A stretch of 7,719 nt of DNA from Planctomycetota bacterium (GCA_020346805.1 CP070790.1:2819838-2827556); one strand, 5' to 3'; counted from the first letter of the stretch, positions 1-6,089 are shown. Notes: generated by a model not told the origin, from the letters alone. Made by a program: numbers and translations.

Positions 1-67
1 ACCCAGGATTCAACTGATACATAAATTGCTGTCTATGACGCTCAAAAGTGTTGGTGTTTCGGGTCAT
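1..67 (-). CDS. Possible 5' fragment of an unrecognised leftward gene, cut by the window edge
   Basis: Reading leftward from the ATG at 67-65, the frame stays open for 22 codons to the window edge (MTRNTNTFERHRQQFMYQLN, then PG). The composition is polar and basic, with no signal peptide, so a cytoplasmic protein is more likely than an exported enzyme. I do not recognise the family. The case for a real gene is mainly contextual: a good leftward sigma70-type promoter lies upstream at 296-324 and nothing else would use it. There is no clear Shine-Dalgarno sequence before the ATG, and an in-frame TAA lies 12 codons upstream. A regulator of the cluster would fit this position, but that is a guess from context. 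The opposite strand is also open here (2-172), which lowers confidence. Confidence 0.3.
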   Translation of the reverse strand, partial: MTRNTNTFERHRQQFMYQLNPG

Positions 68-146
68 TTTGTGTATGACTTTACGGTCAATCGTGTCAAC
101 ACCTTAAAGAAGCTCATTTTTTATGGGAACCTGCTCGACATTCTCA

Positions 147-162
147 TCGGTATAACTACCAA
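147..162. promoter_or_regulatory. Second copy of the TGGTAnTTATACC palindrome
   Basis: On the minus strand this reads TTGGTAGTTATACCGA. Its 13-bp core differs at one position from the core of the palindrome at 290-305, and the centres are 143 bp apart. It would lie in the leader of the leftward gene. TGGT...ACCA half-sites are typical of FadR-type GntR repressor operators, so a two-site (looping or roadblock) arrangement is possible. This is inferred from sequence similarity only. Confidence 0.35.
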
Positions 163-289
163 TTTTCAGTAGCGATAAGACACATATTAAATACTATCCG
201 CAACACTGGTGAAGGATCCGTCTTCCCTGCAATATGAAATATTCAGCCGACCTCCTACTTCCTGCTGCTTTTTTAGATGTATCTCTATA

Positions 290-305
290 CTGGTATTTAT
301 ACCAG
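290..305. promoter_or_regulatory. Palindrome CTGGTATTTATACCAG over a -10 box, candidate operator
   Basis: Two perfect 7-bp arms (CTGGTAT and ATACCAG) flank a 2-bp centre. The site overlaps the leftward -10 box at 296-301, where a bound protein would block RNA polymerase. The TGGT...ACCA half-sites resemble operators of FadR-subfamily GntR regulators such as UxuR and ExuR. The protein that binds it is unknown. Confidence 0.5.
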
Positions 306-324
306 CTCCGATAAGCATTGTCAA
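296..324 (-). promoter_or_regulatory. Leftward sigma70-type promoter
   Basis: On the minus strand the -35 box is TTGACA (324-319, 6 of 6) and the -10 box is TATAAA (301-296, 5 of 6), with a 17-nt spacer. Transcription would start near 289 and run leftward, giving a leader of about 220 nt before the ATG at 67. The -35 box is the 3' half of a LacI-type palindrome (319-334) and the -10 box lies inside another palindrome (290-305), so control by two repressors is plausible. Confidence 0.6.
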
Positions 325-334
325 TCGTTTGTCA
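319..334 (-). promoter_or_regulatory. LacI-type operator, site A
   Basis: On the minus strand this reads TGACAAACGATTGACA, which fits TGnCAAnCGnTTGnCA at all 12 defined positions. It differs from site B (4324-4339) at one base, and both sites continue with a further shared A (14 identical bases, CAAACGATTGACAA). CG-centred palindromes of this length are typical of LacI/CcpA-family operators. Overlap with the -35 box suggests repression. Confidence 0.55.
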
Positions 335-353
335 AAATTTACTTGCATGAATC

Positions 354-381
354 GTTATTAATCTATAAATCCTTTAATAAC
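354..381. repeat. AT-rich inverted repeat
   Basis: GTTATTAA (354-361) and TTAATAAC (374-381) form perfect 8-bp arms around a 12-nt loop. There is no T-run on either side, so it is not a standard terminator. It lies just upstream of the leftward promoter. Confidence 0.35.
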
Positions 382-416
382 AGAAATTTGATGATAATGA
401 TACTTTATTAATCGAA

Positions 417-445
417 GCTTAATGTATATCGCAAAACATTAAAGC
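417..445. repeat. Imperfect AT-rich inverted repeat
   Basis: GCTTAATG (417-424) pairs with CATTAAAGC (437-445), with one bulged A and a 12-nt loop. The stem is weak and no T-run follows. It may be chance structure in AT-rich DNA or a weak 3'-end signal for the sulfatase transcript. Confidence 0.2.
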
Positions 446-634
446 TGTAATGTAATTTTGTCTCGACAAATAGGATATGAACCCCTAGGCCGTACATTTA
501 CGAGAAGGGATAATTGCGGCATATGGTGCCGTGAGGGGGGGAGCGTTCAGCAATGATATCGAAAAAGTGCTCTTACCGGATCATGTTCACAAGCTAATGC
601 CACAGCACAGCTTTGTTGACGGACTTGCTAGTGT

Positions 635-2137
635 TCATTTCGGTGGGAGCGCTTTTTTCCAGCCCCCGTGGAGCAATTCTCTCATCCGGCGGACCTGCTC
701 AGCGTATTTGGGGATTTTTGCCAAGTTTTTATATTCGTGTGGATCGTTAACATGATCATACAATTCGTTGACCTCGGGATCACCCCATTCCATATAGCGC
801 CATTGCTCGCTGCGCACCGACCGTCCGATTAGGACTCGCCGACTTCGAGTAGTCATGGTGAAGGCCCCAAGTTTCCAGGGCCTGTCTGGCATAGTGAGCA
901 GCGGCACGAAGCTAATACCCTCCAGATTTTCCGGCGGTTTCACCCCACACAAATCCGCTAGCGTTGGGTAGATATCCACAAACTCGACTAACCTCTTGCA
1001 TGCGCTGCCGGGTCTGGTTTTCCCTGGTACCCACATGATCAGCGGGATTCTAGCTGATTCCTCGAAGAGCATTGCTTTCTCCAACAATCCGTGTTCGCCA
1101 AGAAGGTATCCATTATCACTGGTAAAGACGATGATCGTATTCTCTTCAAGGCCTAGTCGTTTAACGGTGTCAAGCAACAACCCAACTTGGGTATCAATAA
1201 ACGTGATACATGCATAGTAAGCGGCTGTAACCTTTCGCAGCGTCGCGTCGGTAACAACTGGATCACCGTATAGTTTATAGCGGTTAGTGATCGCAATCTG
1301 GGGCACGTCTTTCAAGTCATCGGTCGGTTGGGGGGGGAAGCGGAAGCTATCCAAGGGATAAAGATCGAAGTATTTCTGGGGAACAAAATGGGGGATGTGC
1401 GGTTTCTGAATTCCCCACCCGATGAAAAAAGGTTTATCGCCGTAGGCCTTGTTCTCTAACCACCTGATGATCTGTTTGACAGCCTTGCCGTCTCCCTGCT
1501 CTTCGTCCGCCATGTTGGTGGGACCGTATCCAGGTGGTGTTTGACCGTGGGCCAAATCTCGAACCGAATGCTTTTTCTTACTCCATGCTTCCCGGTTCTT
1601 CGCCTCATTAATGGAACCGTGCTTGTCCTCGAATTCTTGCCTGGCCTTCACAATAACCGGATTTCGTGCATCATCAAAATGCTTGCGTACATCCCAGGAA
1701 CGATCTCCATCATTCTGACGATCGTGGAAAAATTTGTTCACAACAGCCGTCCAGTATCCCTGATCCTTGAAGCACTGGGGCAAGGCGACCACTTCGGGCA
1801 GGTTTTCGCGCATGGGACCTGATTGGCTGAATATCCCGGTGGTATCAGGTCTCAGGCCGGTTAAAAACGAACTGCGGGATGGATTACATACCGGATACTG
1901 GCAATAAAAATTATCGAACCGCATGCTTTCGGATGCTAATCGGTCGATATTCGGCGAACGTACTTGCTTATAACCGTAGCAGCCTAAGTGATTATTTAAG
2001 TCATCACAAACAATAAACAACACATTCATCGGCTTGGATTTATTTGTTTTTGAGGCTCCATCAACCGACACATTAAGTGGGAAGAGCAATAAAACCGTTG
2101 CTATGAAAACTCGGGTGAATGCTACTTTAACAATCAC
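635..2137 (-). CDS. Exported iduronate-2-sulfatase-like sulfatase (formylglycine-dependent, family S1)
   Basis: A 500-residue sulfatase that should hydrolyse sulfate esters on a glycan outside the cytoplasm. Residues 1-28 form a signal peptide (hydrophobic about 9-21, cleavage near residue 28). Visible active-site features are the metal-binding Asp45-Asp46 (CDD), the formylglycine signature CNPSR at 84-88 (Cys84 oxidised to formylglycine), Lys135 and His138, His247 in KPHIPH, Asp341-Asn342 in SDNG with His349 in GEHG, and Lys354. This set and spacing match the iduronate-2-sulfatase-like group (S1_7 in SulfAtlas terms, from memory). The C-terminal NELYDHVNDP...NLA segment is typical, so the gene is full length. 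The GTG start at 2137 is fixed by an AGGAGG 8 nt upstream. It lies downstream of the GH31 gene on the same strand with a 216-nt gap that holds its own candidate promoter and operator. The substrate is unknown; IDS-like does not prove iduronate. Confidence 0.95.
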   Translation of the reverse strand: MIVKVAFTRVFIATVLLLFPLNVSVDGASKTNKSKPMNVLFIVCDDLNNHLGCYGYKQVRSPNIDRLASESMRFDNFYCQYPVCNPSRSSFLTGLRPDTTGIFSQSGPMRENLPEVVALPQCFKDQGYWTAVVNKFFHDRQNDGDRSWDVRKHFDDARNPVIVKARQEFEDKHGSINEAKNREAWSKKKHSVRDLAHGQTPPGYGPTNMADEEQGDGKAVKQIIRWLENKAYGDKPFFIGWGIQKPHIPHFVPQKYFDLYPLDSFRFPPQPTDDLKDVPQIAITNRYKLYGDPVVTDATLRKVTAAYYACITFIDTQVGLLLDTVKRLGLEENTIIVFTSDNGYLLGEHGLLEKAMLFEESARIPLIMWVPGKTRPGSACKRLVEFVDIYPTLADLCGVKPPENLEGISFVPLLTMPDRPWKLGAFTMTTRSRRVLIGRSVRSEQWRYMEWGDPEVNELYDHVNDPHEYKNLAKIPKYAEQVRRMRELLHGGWKKALPPK

Positions 2138-2145
2138 AGTACCAA

Positions 2146-2151
2146 CCTCCT
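2146..2151 (-). promoter_or_regulatory. Consensus ribosome binding site deciding a GTG start
   Basis: The minus strand reads AGGAGG, 8 nt before GTG at 2137-2135. This supports the GTG start of the IDS-like sulfatase and is the strongest Shine-Dalgarno sequence in front of any gene in the window. Confidence 0.85.
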
Positions 2152-2169
2152 GTCATAAATTGTGTTCAC

Positions 2170-2185
2170 CGGAAATCGTTTGCCA
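2170..2185 (-). promoter_or_regulatory. LacI-type operator, degenerate site C
   Basis: The minus strand reads TGGCAAACGATTTCCG, matching 10 of 12 defined positions of TGnCAAnCGnTTGnCA. Its first 12 bases (TGGCAAACGATT) are identical to site B. It lies 32 bp upstream of the IDS-like sulfatase start. Unlike sites A and B its 3' half is not a -35 box, so it would act in the leader or as an auxiliary site. Confidence 0.4.
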
Positions 2186-2211
2186 GTGGTAAATTTACTC
2201 GTTTACTGATG

Positions 2212-2242
2212 CTCCATAGTAGCGGGAAACAACCTCCATAGT
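2212..2242. repeat. 9-bp direct repeat with 22-bp period
   Basis: CTCCATAGT occurs at 2212-2220 and 2234-2242, offset by 22 bp, about two helical turns. It lies between the candidate promoter and operator of the IDS-like sulfatase. It could be a paired protein-binding site or chance. Confidence 0.3.
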
Positions 2243-2281
2243 GTGTAGATAGCGTAAGTGCATGCTAAGAAAAATTGCCAC

Positions 2282-2310
2282 TTTATAGAGCTAGCTGACA
2301 CGCTGGTCAC
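2282..2310 (-). promoter_or_regulatory. Candidate promoter for the IDS-like sulfatase
   Basis: On the minus strand GTGACC (2310-2305, 4 of 6 to TTGACA) and TATAAA (2287-2282, 5 of 6) are separated by 17 nt. Transcription would start near 2275, giving a leader of about 138 nt that contains the 9-bp direct repeat and operator site C. Read-through from the GH31 gene is an alternative way to transcribe the sulfatase. Confidence 0.35.
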
Positions 2311-2353
2311 TCACATCTGTTGCCCGATACGATATGTTGCATTAATAACCAAA

Positions 2354-4225
2354 TCACTTCTTGTCAGCCGAAATATGTAAATCCAACACCTCAGATTCAG
2401 TCTCTGGAAAACGAATTATTGTCATGCGGGTCGCCTCATCGTAGCACCATGCCGCCTGATCCGGAGTAAGATCAGTTTCGGCCTGGCGACGGGGAAGCAC
2501 GCCGGCAGAGCCGGTAATTACCTTTTGAGGCGAAATAAAAGTCTTAAACCGAAGTACGTACTTGCGTGCCGGTCCCTCCAGTTCAAAGTGGATGTCTCCC
2601 GGGGTCAGATAGTCGTTTTTCTTTGTGCAACGTAACAGAGTGTCGCCGCAATCTTCGTAAAACCAGCACTTTTCGGAGTTCTGGGGGTAGATCTGCAGAG
2701 TAAGGGCCCCGGCGGAATTTTCTGTTCCGTGACCGGTCCAATTTTTCCTTACTTCCATGGGAATTATCGCGCCCGCCCGCACAAATAACGGGATATGGTC
2801 TAGAGGTGCATCGTATTCAATTTCTTGTCCCTCTCGGTACACCTTGTTCTCATCCCAATAGTCTATCCAGTCTCCAGCCGGAAAACTAACGCGGCGTGTC
2901 ATCTCGTCGCGGTAGATCGGTGCAACTAAAAATTCGCCACCAAACTTATACTCCAGGTCACCCGGAGCAGGCCTGATGATCGGCTCACCGGTTCGGTGGG
3001 CAAGAATCGCCGCACAATAGATATAAGGAATTAATTCATTGTGTAACCGGGTATAGTATTTAAAGACCTTGGTTGCTGTCTTACCATTATCCCATGGATT
3101 GCTCAGGTCACCGTAGCAGAAGGTAAACTGAGTGGGGCAGAAGGCATTGAACTGGACTTCGCGGCACACAAAGGCCTCGGTGGGTGCGGGACCCCGGGGA
3201 GACTGTGTCCCCGTAACATAAGGCGTACTAACCCTCGATGATTTGATGACCTGCTCTAACGCGTACTTAATACCCTTATCCGAGAAGTCGTTCTTGGTAT
3301 CGATGGCCCAGGTCAAGAGTGTAACCTCCGCCACCTCCCGCGACGACCGCGACATCATGATCGCCTGATCCCCTTTCTTGGCTCGTAAATGGTTGAAAGT
3401 GGTGGTGGTATAATCAAGAACCGCCCCCCCATCGAGAACGAATCCATCTACCCCCATATCCAGCACCTTGTCCATCATACGGTGCCACCAGGCGAGGGCT
3501 TGGGGATTATTGTAGTCGACTCTTTTACCCCAGCCGCGGTGCCAATCCTTCAATTCCCCGCGTAAAAATCCTTGAGATTCAGCGAATTTGAATAGCGCTG
3601 CTTCCCTCGGGCCCTGGCCTTCAAACTGACCGATCCCATAAGGATGACCTCGGTGATGTTTTTTATCTTCGCCAAGAGTGCCCATATTAATCCTGTCCGT
3701 CATCCACACCGTAACCTTTATTCCCTTTCCGTGCAGTGTATCGATCAAATTCTGCCCCACGTGCGGTGGAGGTGTGGTTGGTCGGCATAAAATGTCGTTA
3801 GGATCGGCGTTGTATGGGTTTTCACCCGGAGCGCTAAAGTCGTAAACGGTACCAACTATTTCCGGATGCAGTATGTTGTGTAATACTTTCGCATTGGCAA
3901 ACTCGAAGAGATTGTGTCCCACAGACCAGGCGGCATCAATATGAATAATTTGGCACGGGATATCATTCTTCTCCATCCAGTCCACATCGGCTAGGATATC
4001 GAGCCGCCCCTTAAACTCATCCTTCGACTTTATGTGCCCGAACGCCCACCGGGGAGGCAAGGGTGACCGCCGCATTTTCTTCCTGGCCGCGGCTGCTTTC
4101 TTGGCCGCAAACACTGAGCTATGGGGACTACCAGTGAAACCGCACACCAAAAACAGAATCACTATGACTTTGAGGGGTTTGCAGCGGCAAAGAGTACCAA
4201 GACACTTCCATCTATTATTGAACAT
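2354..4225 (-). CDS. Exported glycoside hydrolase family 31 enzyme lacking the N-terminal beta domain
   Basis: A retaining alpha-glycosidase, 623 residues from the preferred start. The signal peptide has a basic n-region and a hydrophobic core about 20-32, cleaved near residue 40. The barrel starts almost at once with PPRWAFG (57-63); the N-terminal beta-sandwich usual in GH31 is missing. DGFVLDGG (260-267) carries the likely nucleophile Asp265, and the TWAIDT region the likely acid/base Asp309, placed by analogy with GH31 motifs. LHNELIPYIY (394-403), FLVAP (432-436), the FPAGDWIDYW stretch and DHIPLFVRAGAIIP (476-489) are classic GH31 C-terminal elements. Start: ATG at 4225 follows GGTGA by 5 nt; ATGs at 4246 and 4270 are possible. 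An in-frame ATG at 4345 lies upstream of the likely transcription start (near 4310). It is divergent from the plus-strand sulfatase and followed by the IDS-like sulfatase. GH31 covers alpha-glucosidases, xylosidases, galactosidases and sulfoquinovosidases; the substrate is not predictable here. Confidence 0.9.
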   Translation of the reverse strand: MFNNRWKCLGTLCRCKPLKVIVILFLVCGFTGSPHSSVFAAKKAAAARKKMRRSPLPPRWAFGHIKSKDEFKGRLDILADVDWMEKNDIPCQIIHIDAAWSVGHNLFEFANAKVLHNILHPEIVGTVYDFSAPGENPYNADPNDILCRPTTPPPHVGQNLIDTLHGKGIKVTVWMTDRINMGTLGEDKKHHRGHPYGIGQFEGQGPREAALFKFAESQGFLRGELKDWHRGWGKRVDYNNPQALAWWHRMMDKVLDMGVDGFVLDGGAVLDYTTTTFNHLRAKKGDQAIMMSRSSREVAEVTLLTWAIDTKNDFSDKGIKYALEQVIKSSRVSTPYVTGTQSPRGPAPTEAFVCREVQFNAFCPTQFTFCYGDLSNPWDNGKTATKVFKYYTRLHNELIPYIYCAAILAHRTGEPIIRPAPGDLEYKFGGEFLVAPIYRDEMTRRVSFPAGDWIDYWDENKVYREGQEIEYDAPLDHIPLFVRAGAIIPMEVRKNWTGHGTENSAGALTLQIYPQNSEKCWFYEDCGDTLLRCTKKNDYLTPGDIHFELEGPARKYVLRFKTFISPQKVITGSAGVLPRRQAETDLTPDQAAWCYDEATRMTIIRFPETESEVLDLHISADKK

Positions 4226-4316
4226 AATATTCACCAACGCTTTCATTTTAATAGCTGTTTTCTGCAACATTGCTATCTTGTGAGTATGTTGATTAATCAA
4301 TTCACAACTGGATTCT

Positions 4317-4345
4317 ATTATAATGGCAAACGATTGACAAATCAT
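4317..4345 (-). promoter_or_regulatory. Candidate promoter for the GH31 gene
   Basis: The minus strand has a perfect TATAAT at 4322-4317. At 17 nt upstream the -35 position reads ATGATT (3 of 6), so it may need an activator or simply be weak. Transcription would start near 4310, giving a leader of about 85 nt. Operator site B lies between its -35 and -10 positions, and the promoter overlaps the rightward sulfatase promoter back to back. Confidence 0.45.
4324..4339 (+). promoter_or_regulatory. LacI-type operator, site B, shared by divergent promoters
   Basis: TGGCAAACGATTGACA fits TGnCAAnCGnTTGnCA at all 12 defined positions; 12 of its 16 bases are symmetric. Its last six bases are the -35 box of the rightward sulfatase promoter, and it also fills the spacer of the leftward GH31 promoter. 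One bound repressor could therefore silence both genes. The regulator is not in the window. Confidence 0.6.
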
Positions 4346-4362
4346 GCCTGACTCTATATGAT
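4334..4362 (+). promoter_or_regulatory. Sigma70-type promoter for a probably leaderless sulfatase transcript
   Basis: TTGACA (4334-4339, 6 of 6) and TATGAT (4357-4362, 5 of 6) are separated by 17 nt. Only 7 nt lie between the -10 box and the ATG at 4370, so transcription should begin at or within a base or two of the start codon. Confidence 0.6.
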
Positions 4363-4369
4363 TTGAAAA

Positions 4370-5755
4370 ATGCCCTCCAGTAACATCATACCTGTAATAT
4401 TAGCTGGATTATTCATAAGCTCTTTACTTGAACCGACATTCGGAGCTGATGGCCGTCCTGGGAACCATAAACCCAATATTATCTTCATATTGGCCGATGA
4501 CCTCGGTTATGGCGATCTGGGGTGTTATGGTCAAAAACAGATTCAAACCCCCAGTATTGACCGGTTGGCGGCAGAAGGGATGCGTTTCACCGACTGTTAT
4601 GCGGGGCATACGGTTTGTGCCCCATCTCGATGTTGTCTTATGACCGGCCTTCATACCGGGCACGCCCTAGTTCGCGGCAACGCTAATATGTCGCTTCGCC
4701 CTGAAGATGTTACCGTTGCGGAAATCCTAAAAAAGGCGGGTTATAAGACGGGAATCATCGGCAAGTGGGGGCTGGGCAAAGCGGATTCCACGGGTATCCC
4801 CAACCGCCAAGGCTTCGACGAGTGGTTTGGCTACTTGGGCCATGCTCACGCCCATAATTACTACCCCGATTTTCTCTGGAAAAATAAGGAGAAATATCCT
4901 CTGACAGGAAACGTGGTGGTAAGAGGTGTGGCAATTAAACGAGCCCAATACTCACACGATTTGTTTACGCAAGAAGCCTTGGAATATATTAATCGGCACC
5001 GGGGACATTCCTTCTTCCTTTATTTGGCCTATACCATTCCTCACACGAATAATGAGCGGGCCAATATAGATAAAGAAGGTAATGGAATGGAGGTGCCCAG
5101 CGACGAGCCGTACTCGGACAAAGATTGGCCCCAGGCGCAAAAGAATCGCGCAGCTATGATCACACGCATGGATCGCGATATCGGCAAGATTGTTAGTCTA
5201 TTGAAGGAGTTGGATCTGGATCGACAGACGGTTATTTTCTTCAGCAGCGACAATGGTCCGGACAAAGCAGGTGGCGCAGATCCTGCATTTTTCGATAGTA
5301 CCGGAGGATTAAAAGGATATAAAAATTCCCCCTATGAAGGTGGTATCCGTGTGCCTATGATTGTGTACTGGCCCGGCAAAATCAGGGCCGGTGTGGTAAG
5401 CGACCAAATCTGGGCCTTCTGGGATTTTCTGCCCACCGCCGCTGATATTGCTGGTGCTGATCCGCCTGGCAACATTGACGGAATTTCCATTTTGCCCACC
5501 CTCCTGGGCAAGAAACAAAAATCCAACGATTACCTGTACTGGGAATTTCACCGAGGGGGATTCTGCCAAGCGGTACGAATGCATCACTGGAAAGCCCTCC
5601 GTTATGGCATGGATGGGCCGATCGAGTTGTATGATCTTAGCAGCGATATCCAGGAAGTGTACAATATCGCTGTTAAGCACCCAGATGTAGTTGCCAGGAT
5701 TGAGGAAATATTGAAGACCGCCCGGTCACCATCCAGGCGCTGGCGTATTCGTTAA
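4370..5755 (+). CDS. Exported arylsulfatase-type sulfatase (formylglycine-dependent, family S1)
   Basis: A 461-residue sulfatase acting outside the cytoplasm. The signal peptide covers about residues 1-26 (cleavage near FGA). Visible features are Asp43-Asp44 (ADD) for metal binding, the signature CAPSR at 83-87 with Cys83 as the formylglycine precursor, the second sulfatase signature GYKTGIIGKWGLG (124-136) with Lys132 and Gly where many relatives have His, PH at 224-225, Asp294-Asn295 in SSDNG, and Lys318 before YEGGIRVP. The IELYDLSSD...YNIA segment (418-433) marks a normal C-terminus. The start is well constrained: an in-frame TGA lies 4 nt upstream of ATG 4370 and no other good start precedes the signal peptide. 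No Shine-Dalgarno sequence is present and the promoter abuts the ATG, so the mRNA is probably leaderless. It is divergent from GH31 and convergent with the sulfatase remnant. It differs clearly from the IDS-like enzyme, so it probably removes a different sulfate group; which one is unknown. Confidence 0.95.
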   Translation: MPSSNIIPVILAGLFISSLLEPTFGADGRPGNHKPNIIFILADDLGYGDLGCYGQKQIQTPSIDRLAAEGMRFTDCYAGHTVCAPSRCCLMTGLHTGHALVRGNANMSLRPEDVTVAEILKKAGYKTGIIGKWGLGKADSTGIPNRQGFDEWFGYLGHAHAHNYYPDFLWKNKEKYPLTGNVVVRGVAIKRAQYSHDLFTQEALEYINRHRGHSFFLYLAYTIPHTNNERANIDKEGNGMEVPSDEPYSDKDWPQAQKNRAAMITRMDRDIGKIVSLLKELDLDRQTVIFFSSDNGPDKAGGADPAFFDSTGGLKGYKNSPYEGGIRVPMIVYWPGKIRAGVVSDQIWAFWDFLPTAADIAGADPPGNIDGISILPTLLGKKQKSNDYLYWEFHRGGFCQAVRMHHWKALRYGMDGPIELYDLSSDIQEVYNIAVKHPDVVARIEEILKTARSPSRRWRIR

Positions 5756-5766
5756 AAAACTCTGCC

Positions 5767-6076
5767 CTAATTCCGCTCACCCCCAACCTTGAGAAATTTG
5801 ATAACAGGAGAAACCATAATTTCGTGTGTTCTTTTGGGGAAATCGCCAGCCTAACGTAGTGATCCAGCCGGGCCAAAAGTTCTTGTACTTTCTCAGGGTA
5901 TTTATCCGCAAGATTGGTTTTCCGTACTGGTCTTCAGCTTGATCATCCGAAAGGAAGATTAGGATGTTAGGCTGCTTGAACGGTTTCCGTGCAACCGCTG
6001 GCTGAGTCGCAGTCGCCAGCGGTATAATCACCAACATACCAGATATTTTAAGACTTTTTTTGACCACTGCCCCCAT
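5767..6076 (-). pseudogene. Collapsed sulfatase gene: N-terminus joined to C-terminus, catalytic core lost
   Basis: From the ATG at 6076 the frame gives a sulfatase-like signal peptide (about residues 1-29) and the first sulfatase strand QPNILIFLSDDQA with the metal-binding DD. Almost immediately (junction about 5930-5940) the sequence resembles a sulfatase C-terminus: in the next frame it reads KTNLADKYPEKVQELLARLD. One extra A in the AAAA run (5918-5921 on the plus strand) would join the frames as DQYGKTNLADKYPEK. Roughly 350-400 residues are therefore missing, including the CxPxR signature, so no activity is possible. The end is uncertain: a third frame closes with TAG at 5769-5767, while the actual N-terminal frame runs off into unrelated residues and stops at 5777. 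It begins 13 nt after the beta-propeller gene's stop, so it was probably the second gene of that operon. A short secreted peptide of about 100 residues may still be made. Confidence 0.75.
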
Positions 6077-6089
6077 TTGAGTTTTGTAA

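Larger units (their letters stand above)
68..634. other. AT-rich non-coding region with regulatory elements
   Basis: About 570 bases without a credible gene. The right part (about 450-634) is the 3' flank of the leftward sulfatase gene; I see no convincing terminator there, because the stem at 517-531 lacks a T-run. The left part holds a leftward promoter, a LacI-type operator, two copies of a second palindrome and two AT-rich inverted repeats, each listed separately. An AGGAGG on the minus strand (near 251-256) is not followed by a usable start codon at a suitable distance. Confidence 0.6.

Noticed and set aside
2..172. Plus-strand frame open from the window edge for 56 codons, ending in TAG at 170-172
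   Set aside because: It resembles no family I recognise, and the clear promoter in this region points the other way; it could still be a gene end, so the flank should be checked.
517..531. Perfect 5-bp hairpin (CGGCA/TGCCG) as a terminator for the IDS-like sulfatase
   Set aside because: The stem is short and is followed by CAATTA rather than a T-run on the transcribed strand.
4226..4345. Longer GH31 start at 4345
   Set aside because: It would place the TATAAT, operator B and the sulfatase -35 box inside coding sequence, and it adds residues ahead of the signal peptide with no ribosome site.
5750..5800. T-run with a CTCA/TGAG stem as a terminator for the leftward sulfatase remnant
   Set aside because: The stem is only about 4 bp with a large loop, and the T-run is part of the convergent sulfatase's stop region.
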